From assembly GCA_022925895.1 (NCBI GenBank), contig JAKSYS010000469.1, positions 1-50,420 on the forward strand: DNA of 50,420 nt. The letters run 5' to 3'. The notes beneath the pieces were generated by a model. The model had not been told where the DNA came from, ran no database searches, and saw only the letters and a list, made by a program, of their open reading frames with translations. The stretch is from Fragilaria crotonensis (taxonomy: Eukaryota > Bacillariophyta > Fragilariophyceae > Fragilariales > Fragilariaceae). The translations under genes were made by a program, and so were the position numbers. Shown piece after piece: positions 43,954 to 50,420 of the stretch (the first letter of the stretch is position 1; the number at the start of each line of letters is the position of its first letter).

Positions 43954-45138
43954 ATGTCGACATCGCATCCCTCCGTCTCAGAGGCTCGTTGGCGTATTCT
44001 CCGTTCTGCATTGATGGGAGAAGTGTGCCCCGATGATGCCAATCACGCCTCGATTCATCGTTTCGCAGGCTGGGACCTCTTGAGGAAAAGTGTGGCAGAT
44101 CCACAACGTGATTTGTCCATGGTAGATTGCGATCGCTTTGACTTGTTGTACCATGAAATTCTGGCACGGCAGTGCTTTTGTGGCGATGAGGGCAGCATTC
44201 AAATTCAAATTCCGGCGTCGACGAGTTTTACTGAAATTAACAGTCTCAGAGAGCAATTGGGTCGACAAGGTATTCACGCCAAACATCCTGACGACCGATT
44301 TCTGATGGACGTGAAATGGTCATATTGTTCGTACGTTGCAATGGAATACTTGCTCTGCCAGTCTGCTCAGCTTTTTATAAGGGAACGAAAAGCAAAGCGA
44401 AAAGTATCGGTCCGAGAACTGCAGAGTCACGACCTCAACGATGGCGTCGACAACACGGGACAGATGCGTGTTTGGGATAGCGAGTGTACGTTGACGCATT
44501 GTCTACTGAACAAGGAGGCAGGCCTTTACAAGTCACTTCCTATTCTATCGAAGCTTTCTTCAACTCATACTGTGGTTGAACTTGGCGTTGGAATGGCTGG
44601 CATTGCTGGATTGGCCCTCGCCAAAGCGTTAAGTACAAATGTATTGCTTACCGACGGCCATCCTGATGCCGTGGATAACAACAAGGTCAACATTCAAATG
44701 AATAGTCTACTTGGAAATGTCCAGTGCGAGCGATTGCTGTGGTCGGTTGACGTCCAAATTCACCAAGAAGAAGCTGATTTAGTCCTGTGCTCCGATTGTA
44801 CGCACTTTCAAGAGCACCACGCGTCATTGATGATCACGTTGGCGAACCTTCTTAAAATCGACGGCACTGCCGTACTCTGCCAACCACCTCGAGCCAAATC
44901 TTTAGGTCGTTTCTTGACTCTTTGCGATTCAATGGCTGGCCTGTGGGACATTGAGCGGGTGTCAGAGCCTGGCTTGGAAAGGTTGCACCAGACGTCATTG
45001 CTCAATCCCTCGTACGACCCGAATCTACACTTCCCTTGTCTAGTTGTGCTAAGAAAGCTACGACCACTCGAAACCGATGATCGCAATCGCGCGCGAAGGG
45101 TGCAATGTATCAGATCCCCGTCACCAAAAACGAATTAA
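43954..45138 (+). CDS. Class I methyltransferase, calmodulin-lysine-methyltransferase-like
   Basis: 394 codons without intron. The C-terminal half is a METTL/FAM86-type Rossmann methyltransferase: SAM loop ELGVGMAGIAGL (209-220), LLTDGHPDAVDNN (acidic loop binding the SAM ribose, then the NN pair), LLWS, DLVLCSDCTHF (275-285) and LCQPPRAKSLGRF. The end, NPSYDPNLHFPCLVVLRKLR, closely resembles the tail of calmodulin-lysine N-methyltransferase (CaMKMT), so protein-lysine methylation is likely; calmodulin as substrate is inference. Residues 1-170 are family-specific and unassigned. The hAT element ends 300 bp upstream. Confidence 0.7.
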   Translation: MSTSHPSVSEARWRILRSALMGEVCPDDANHASIHRFAGWDLLRKSVADPQRDLSMVDCDRFDLLYHEILARQCFCGDEGSIQIQIPASTSFTEINSLREQLGRQGIHAKHPDDRFLMDVKWSYCSYVAMEYLLCQSAQLFIRERKAKRKVSVRELQSHDLNDGVDNTGQMRVWDSECTLTHCLLNKEAGLYKSLPILSKLSSTHTVVELGVGMAGIAGLALAKALSTNVLLTDGHPDAVDNNKVNIQMNSLLGNVQCERLLWSVDVQIHQEEADLVLCSDCTHFQEHHASLMITLANLLKIDGTAVLCQPPRAKSLGRFLTLCDSMAGLWDIERVSEPGLERLHQTSLLNPSYDPNLHFPCLVVLRKLRPLETDDRNRARRVQCIRSPSPKTN

Positions 45139-45330
45139 TGTGGTCGAGATGGATCAAGAAGAATGAATTTGTCGCTGCTGCCGCCATGCACTCTATTCGT
45201 GGATCGTTGCCCTGTTGCAATTGTCAATCGTTGATGCATACATACAAAAGGAAAATATAAAAGCATGTATCAGGCCCTCTTTGATGAACCATAAATCACT
45301 CATATGTCAAAGATCTTGTTGTACGAGTAC
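45139..45330. other. Spacer before the truncated LINE
   Basis: Short spacer with no gene. The LINE target sequence lies at its right end. Confidence 0.4.
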
Positions 45331-45377
45331 TACTTCCCAGACTCACCTAGGAGAGATACGGGTGGTCGACCACGGAG

Positions 45378-46250
45378 ATGAAAAACGTAAATTGGTCAGC
45401 CCATGGCGCGAGCCTTCGGCAGAAAATTAAGCTGAAGACTCACTATACGAAACTGGTCCATGGAATCCTCCCGACATGTAAAAACATACATCGAGGTGAT
45501 CTACTCAGAAATAAGTGCCCCTTATGCCAAACAGCCGTGGAGGACTGGAGCCACATATTGAAATGTCCACACGAAAGCCGCGCCACTTGGCGAGCTCAGG
45601 CGGTAAAGGCTGTGGCTGAGAAATGCGACTTCCTCCGCACGAGGCCACTCCTTAAAAGGGTGCTGCGCGACGCATTGACGGGATGGCTTAAACACGATAC
45701 CGATGACTACATCCTGGACTTCCGAACCTATCCGTCCGACGTCCACCGTTTGATCAAACAACAGAACGACTTGGGGTGGCAGCAACTGTTCCTAGGGCGC
45801 TTTAGCAACGAATGGAGTGACCTACAAGACACTTTCTACGCACAGAAAGCAGACGAGAACGAACATACCAAAAAGAAGACAAAGAAACAAACGGGACACA
45901 GGTGGCAAGTTGCAATGATCGGACTGCTGTGGGATCAATGGTGGGTTGTATGGGAAAGCCGGAATAAAGATTTACATGGGGCTGATGAACGCTCCCGAGC
46001 GCAGGCAGAGACACGAGAATTACAGAGGAAGCTGAGGGAACTGTATGACCTTAAGGCGCAGTTGAGCACCGCAGTGCAAGACCTGATGTATGAAGAGGTA
46101 ACGGAGCATTATGATCGCCCAAATTGGGTTAATAAAAACTGGATTGCTGTACATGAACCAGTGATCAAAGCGGATTTGAAACGCGTGACAACGAGGATCC
46201 GAGCCGGCACAAGATCTATTCGGCAGTTTTTGATATCACTGGTCTCATAA
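45378..46250 (+). pseudogene. LINE ORF2 C-terminal fragment
   Basis: 290 codons align with the end of the ORF2 at 25252-26766: VNWSAHGASL (VDWTAHANAL there), KLVHGILPT, the cluster CPLCQTAVEDWSHILKCPH, LIKQQNDLGWQQLFLGRFSNEW, WDQWWVVWESRNKDLHG, VQDLMYEEVTEHY and the end GTRSIRQF. Many substitutions separate the two, so they are different LINE subfamilies. No stop or frameshift in this part, but no promoter, RT or RNase H. Confidence 0.85.
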
Positions 46251-46311
46251 GTAATGGATGCATGAAAGTGCATGGAAGCGGGGGCTTGTCTGAAGTGAAA
46301 GGCAAGGTTCC

Positions 46312-46360
46312 GCCGTGTGGGTCGAGTGTTCCTGGTATGAACACCGCGGCAGTACGTTAA
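46312..46360 (+). other. LINE 3' end hairpin, second copy
   Basis: Stem GTGTTC (46326-46331) / GAACAC (46339-46344) with a 7-base loop, inside the conserved block CCGTGTGGGTCGAGT ... GCGGCA..ACGTTAA. Confidence 0.65.
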
Positions 46361-46407
46361 TCTAGAGTAGAGAGTTCAGTTCGTTTTTTACTTCCCAGAC
46401 TCACCTA

Positions 46408-46750
46408 TGATACTGTATGTCATGTTAAGTGTGCTAAGTCCATGACATGCTCCAGATGTGCAGCATACGAGTACATGCACTTCAATCTTGTACAGTATGT
46501 TCCGGACTTGTACTCTTGTATCGAGGAAGTACCATGTAGTGTACTACTATACTGGTAGCTGAAACTTGAAAAAAAAGTGATTCTTGGATCTCCTCGTAAA
46601 ACTTCATGCAGGACGTGAAACGCATGTTCTGAATTCTGAACAACTACTCCAGTACTCGAGTATTTCGCAAAAACAAGCTTTCGCCACAACGATCACAAGA
46701 AAACGACCATAGGCGATTGCATCAAGAACTTCACTTGGCACTACGCAGCC
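46408..46750. other. Promoter region of the PhoD-like gene
   Basis: No gene seen. GTAC-rich sequence. Confidence 0.4.
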
Positions 46751-48478
46751 ATGACAAAATACTGCAACCTCTGGATTGTCGTCCTAACAATTTTATGCCT
46801 AGTTTTCTTCTTGGCCAGCATAATAACGTCAGTCGTGTCAATCAACCAAGATTACAATACGGCTCCAACGCAAGGATGGGTCTTGGTCGGAGGGGTAACT
46901 TCCACCTCAGCGACATTTCGCGTTCGGTCCCAAGGAGAGGTTTCCGGAGTAACGTTGGTCGTCTCGGAAAGTGAATCCTTGTCGAAACCAATATTGGAGC
47001 AAATTCTGGGCAAGGGCGTCGACGACGAACTGGTTTACTCTGTCAACGTCACGTCACTGCAACCACAGACAACATACTACTATGCTACCTTACGAAGCGA
47101 AAGTCCCACGACTATACTTCGCCGAGGCAATTTTCGAACTCCTGCTACCGAGGGACAGCCATTCAACTTCAAGATCGCAGTGGCAGGTTGTTCCTGGACA
47201 GGGTCCAAGAGTGACGTTTATCGATACATGGCTGCGCAGGATCCACTACTCATGCTTCATCTGGGCGATTTTCATTATGAAGACATTAGTGCGAACGATC
47301 TGGAGTTACGAATCAACGCCGTCGACCTGGTCTTGGGAAGTGACTCGCAGCAAGAACTGTACAGCAAAGTGCCGATTGCGTACACCTGGGATGACCATGA
47401 TTGGATGGGCAACGATTCAGGAGAGCGCGAAAAAGAACCAGGAGCCAGAGAGACAGCGCTCAAATCATATCAGATTGCTTTTCCTCATCATGCGCTTGCA
47501 TTAGAAGGTGATGCGGTACCGCTGTATCAAGCCTTCACCATTGGGACCGTACGATTCATAATCTCCGACCTACGAAGCGAGGCAAACGAGACCAACATGT
47601 ATAGCACGGAGCAGCGGGATTGGTTGTTCAATGAGCTCTCACAAGCCGATCAATACGACTTTGTTATCTGGGCCTCATCTAAACCTTGGATTGGAGAAGT
47701 TGATTTGGGCGATGACAACTGGACCGGTCAGCCCAATGACCGGAAAGAATTGTCTGAGTTCATCTCGACAACATTGGGAAAAGCCCAGAACCTACTTGCT
47801 GTCTCTAGCGATGCGCACATGCTTGCCTTTGACGATGGCAGTAACACTTACTACGGCGATGACGACGGGGCATTATCGTTTCCAATCCTCCAGTCCGGGC
47901 CGATGGATCGGCTTGGCAGCGTCAAAGGTGGACCGTACTCTGACGGTTGTTACACAGTTGTCCGAGAACGAAACCACCAATACAGCACCATATCATTCGA
48001 AATGAACGGGACTGAGCCATGTTTGGAGATTACAACGTACGACAACCAAAACGTGGTAATGCAGAAGACGCTCTGTGGTAAGATCTTCAAGGAAGCAGCA
48101 CCAGGAACTGGTACCTGTTCCGCGCCCACGTTTCGGCCTGCATCTACTGCCATGCTTGCCGTTTCGGTGGTGCTCTGGGCGGTCGTGATGGCAGGTGCTT
48201 GTTATGTTCTTGGCATATGGCAAGGGTTACTGGTGTCTTCCATCGCGGCCTTCTTCTTGGTCGCTACGCTCATGAGCGCTCTGGTGCCTGTTTCTAAAGG
48301 GATATCTCAATGGAATGTAAACGTTGTGCTAATTATTGCTGTGGTTCAAATGTCAACCGTTACCATGTATTGCGGGTATTGGTTCTATACCGTGTGGAAA
48401 AAGCAGTCCGAGGATGATGCAATTGACGAGGATGGCATTAGTGTGGATGTTGAAGAAGAATGCGTCGTTGACAAATGA
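46751..48478 (+). CDS. PhoD-like metallophosphatase with membrane segments at both ends
   Basis: 575 codons, start in good context (GCCATGAC). Residues 7-30 are a signal peptide or signal anchor. An Ig/fibronectin-like N-domain (GWVLVGGVTSTSATFRVRS, residues 42-60) precedes the phosphatase core, as in PhoD enzymes. Metal-binding landmarks are LHLGDFHYED (169-178), WDDHDWMGN (213-221) and VSSDAHML. Three hydrophobic segments lie in ~485-565 (MLAVSVVLWAVVMAGACYVL; LLVSSIAAFFLVATLMSALV; VNVVLIIAVVQMSTVTMYCGYWFY), with an acidic tail. PhoD enzymes hydrolyse phosphate mono- and diesters and are often induced by phosphate starvation. The active domain would face outside or a lumen. N-glycosylation sites are frequent. 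Substrate and regulation are not shown here. Confidence 0.88.
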   Translation: MTKYCNLWIVVLTILCLVFFLASIITSVVSINQDYNTAPTQGWVLVGGVTSTSATFRVRSQGEVSGVTLVVSESESLSKPILEQILGKGVDDELVYSVNVTSLQPQTTYYYATLRSESPTTILRRGNFRTPATEGQPFNFKIAVAGCSWTGSKSDVYRYMAAQDPLLMLHLGDFHYEDISANDLELRINAVDLVLGSDSQQELYSKVPIAYTWDDHDWMGNDSGEREKEPGARETALKSYQIAFPHHALALEGDAVPLYQAFTIGTVRFIISDLRSEANETNMYSTEQRDWLFNELSQADQYDFVIWASSKPWIGEVDLGDDNWTGQPNDRKELSEFISTTLGKAQNLLAVSSDAHMLAFDDGSNTYYGDDDGALSFPILQSGPMDRLGSVKGGPYSDGCYTVVRERNHQYSTISFEMNGTEPCLEITTYDNQNVVMQKTLCGKIFKEAAPGTGTCSAPTFRPASTAMLAVSVVLWAVVMAGACYVLGIWQGLLVSSIAAFFLVATLMSALVPVSKGISQWNVNVVLIIAVVQMSTVTMYCGYWFYTVWKKQSEDDAIDEDGISVDVEEECVVDK

Positions 48479-49028
48479 TAAGGAAAAGGATTAGTAACGA
48501 ATCGGTACAATGATGGATCTCGATTCGTTATTACACAAGTGTGCCGAGTGCCGACACGATTTTCCAAGGGGCGTACCGGAACTCATAGCTCATAGGTGCG
48601 ACGGTAACTGAAAGTCCCATTTTTGTTCTGAGCGTGGATTTTGAAGAGTAGGGTCGGGCATGGGCATCTGCTCTATGTCATATACTGTACGCACGTTCTA
48701 CCGGTAGGCGACATACAGTAACACCAACCAAAACCTACGATACTCCAGTGATACGGTACTGGAGTACTGATGCCCAACAGTATTCGAACTCATCTCTTGC
48801 GCGCCATTTGAGCGTTTTGAGCCATCATGATTCGTGATCGGTGATCGGTGATCGGCAATGTGACGGTCGGTGTCAGGCGCCTTTAGAACGGTTGATCTCG
48901 TACATACAGCGCGTACCTGTACACGTTAATACCACTCCTACTAGCACTTCCTACCGGTACTACAAGGCGCTTGCAAACCTTTCCCTTCAAAATGAAACGC
49001 AGCCCGTCCAATAGCAATTGTTCTGAAC
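48479..49028. other. Intergenic between PhoD-like and PSF2 genes
   Basis: No gene. Three tandem GTGATCG units at about 48836-48856. Confidence 0.45.
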
Positions 49029-49732
49029 ATGACCACCACATCGTCGACAACAGGTCCTTCCTTTGCCGACATCAAGAGACACGCGTGCAGCGAGTTTTTG
49101 GCTGGTGATGAACCGATCACCATCGTTCCGTCCTTCTCACATCCCAAACCTCTCGAGCTCATCTCCATGTCCACCATCGGCCCTTTCACTGCAGGAGTCC
49201 AAGTCCAGGTACCCCTCTGGCTGGCCACTCTCTTGCAGCAAAATCTCTGTGTCGCGTGCAGGCACCAATCTGGATGGAAGTTGACACGCTACGCAAGATT
49301 CTCAAATTCGAACACGATTCGGACAGTTTCTCTCCTGATTTGCCGTTTCGGTATCAAGAAATTTCCAAAGCACTCTTGGCCGTGGCTGGTTTGGAAGACC
49401 AAGAGGCGATTCGCATCCTTTGTGAGGACATTGCGACGGTGCGCATGGACAAGATTCGTCGAAACTTACACACGCTGTCCCAACAATCCTTGGGAACCCT
49501 GGAGCCTCTGCCTGTCATTGATGTGACTGGCATTGGATCGCTAGAATTGGCCGCCATTGAACCCTTTTGTGCCACTGCATTTCAACATCATTTGTTACTA
49601 TCGACGTCGATGAAGCGAGACAAGGTAGAAAGTACAATGGAGGGTGCTGACGAAGTGTCTGCTGGTCAGGACGTTGGCGCCAATCAGGGGAATGCTCCAA
49701 AGGCCACCAGTCGATTGAGACGATTTCGCTAA
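49029..49732 (+). CDS. PSF2: GINS complex subunit PSF2 (2-base frameshift)
   Basis: PSF2 is one of four subunits of GINS, which with MCM and CDC45 forms the replicative helicase. Frame 1 (from 49029) gives EFLAGDEPITIVPSF, IGPFTAGVQVQVPLWLATLL and QNLC. Frame 2 continues RVQAPIWMEVDTLRKIL, FSPDLPFRYQEISKALL and IRILCEDIATVRMDKIR. The family reads CR-x-x-x-P-x-W-M across this point, so removing two bases at the TGTGT repeat 49248-49252 rejoins them exactly. There is no plausible intron. The expected size, about 230 residues, fits PSF2. As an essential single-copy gene it is unlikely to be dead, so an assembly error is the simplest reading. The C-terminus (EGADEVSAGQDVG...) is a poorly conserved tail. 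Confidence 0.88.
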
Positions 49733-50420
49733 AATTATTGAAAAAGTGGCGCACCGAACTGGGACCGGCAACATGCGTACGCATGATCGTAAGTCGTGCC
49801 ACAGCATAGCATTTGCTACGCCAATTGCCAATCTATGGAGTGTTATGCATCTGATTCTTGTCAGCAAAAATTGTTAGGATCGACTACGTGTGGTCGCGGT
49901 TGGTTGGGGGCAATCCTTCTGAATTGGTGTTTGTACCCATTTACGCATTTAAGAGTGGTCTCACGGTCTCACCAATAGAGTCCAGACTATGCATCCAGCC
50001 GAGCACTCGATGCCGATAGCATTGTGCAACCAAAGGTCTTCTGACGACCCGGATTTTCTGGATTGTCACTGATACCGTAGACTAATAACTGTAACCGAAT
50101 TGGATGGAGGGAACGGTTTTTGAAACATTCTTTGTATCATCATGGTGTGTTTCATTCGCGTTAACTACGGTAGGAAGACACGACAGGAAACCGAGAATAG
50201 GAACTTTCCTGAGTCGAATGGCATGGGATCCGTGAATGAGTCACAATTATATCCACAAAAATCCTGCTAAAAATTGGGTGAAGACTTGGCAGGCTTATGT
50301 GCATGGCTTTCGATTCTCTTCCACATGAATTGTTCGTATGAACAAGCAGGTCACACATACTAGCATTGTGTTTGAACAGTGAATATCAAATCTGAGATCA
50401 GCAGGTCGAACGACATTTTC
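49733..50420. other. Downstream region, no gene seen
   Basis: I see no coding, RNA or repeat feature that I can support up to the end of the window. Confidence 0.45.

Larger units (their letters stand above)
45350..46388 (+). mobile_element. 5'-truncated LINE with 19-bp target duplication
   Basis: TACTTCCCAGACTCACCTA occurs at 45331-45349 and again at 46389-46407, bounding a 1,039-bp insertion that ends in a short T run (46384-46389). The body matches the last third of the LINE at 18691 in protein sequence, and the 3' untranslated end matches at DNA level. This is textbook target-primed reverse transcription with early stop. Confidence 0.95.

Noticed and set aside
38055-48478. Phosphate-acquisition gene cluster (PstS-Hint protein and PhoD)
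   Set aside because: The two genes are separated by a transposon, a methyltransferase and a LINE; neighbourhood in a repeat-rich nuclear genome is weak evidence. The functional link remains only a suggestion.
49029-49280. Tiny intron GT...AG (11 bases) explaining the PSF2 frame change
   Set aside because: Too short for splicing, and it would remove the conserved CR-x-x residues that a 2-base correction keeps.

Overview
The window reads as nuclear DNA of a photosynthetic stramenopile, most likely a pennate diatom. I infer this from two proteins that begin with a signal peptide running into a plastid-import motif of the ASAFAP type (cleavage before Phe), a plastid sulfolipid gene (SQD1), short GT-AG introns (119 and 90 bp), and a Copia fragment with the ATHQCARF motif that I associate with diatom CoDi elements. 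Species cannot be fixed from sequence alone; Seminavis-like is a guess.

Layout. 1-1505: satellite-like and ~150-bp-spaced repeats. 1506-9176: a gene fusing an AlkB-like 2-oxoglutarate/Fe(II) dioxygenase to an SRA-YDG (modified-cytosine reader) domain, its first 1.3 kb present twice, facing a long RecQ-like DEVH helicase only 26 bp away. The helicase is followed outward by four iterons and a GC hairpin. 9177-11800: a second, decayed helicase copy broken inside its Walker A codons exactly where the first element's hairpin begins, with its own four iterons of different sequence and its own hairpin. 11800-15390: intergenic DNA with a Harbinger-like MITE and tandem repeats. 15393-16837: a type II membrane fucosyltransferase-like gene. 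17225-18690: Copia and helicase fragments. 18691-26907: a near full-length LINE (ORF1; endonuclease-RT-RNase H ORF2). 26908-28247: a DDE transposase remnant.

29599-35106 is the conserved gene block: SQD1 (-), a probably plastid P-loop kinase-like protein (+) and homoserine dehydrogenase (-). 35383-37020: a hAT-type MITE and a decayed SdrD-B-like secreted protein. 38055-40388: a secreted protein with tandem PstS-like domains, a Hedgehog-type Hint domain and C-terminal hydrophobic segments. 40959-43647: a complete hAT transposon with intact transposase, perfect terminal repeats and target duplication. 43954-45138: a calmodulin-lysine-methyltransferase-like gene. 45350-46388: a truncated LINE with a 19-bp target duplication. 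46751-48478: a PhoD-like phosphatase. 49029-49732: GINS subunit PSF2, split by a 2-base indel.

The strongest candidate for an undescribed system is the AlkB-SRA/helicase pair. Nesting in a second helicase element suggests that the left ~9 kb is one mobile unit carrying a helicase, a putative DNA-base oxidase targeted to modified cytosine, and element-specific iterons. A caution applies throughout: many frames break by 1-2-base indels, several in short homopolymers or dinucleotide repeats, with few nonsense substitutions. Some apparent pseudogenes, and the 1.3-kb duplication, may therefore be assembly errors.
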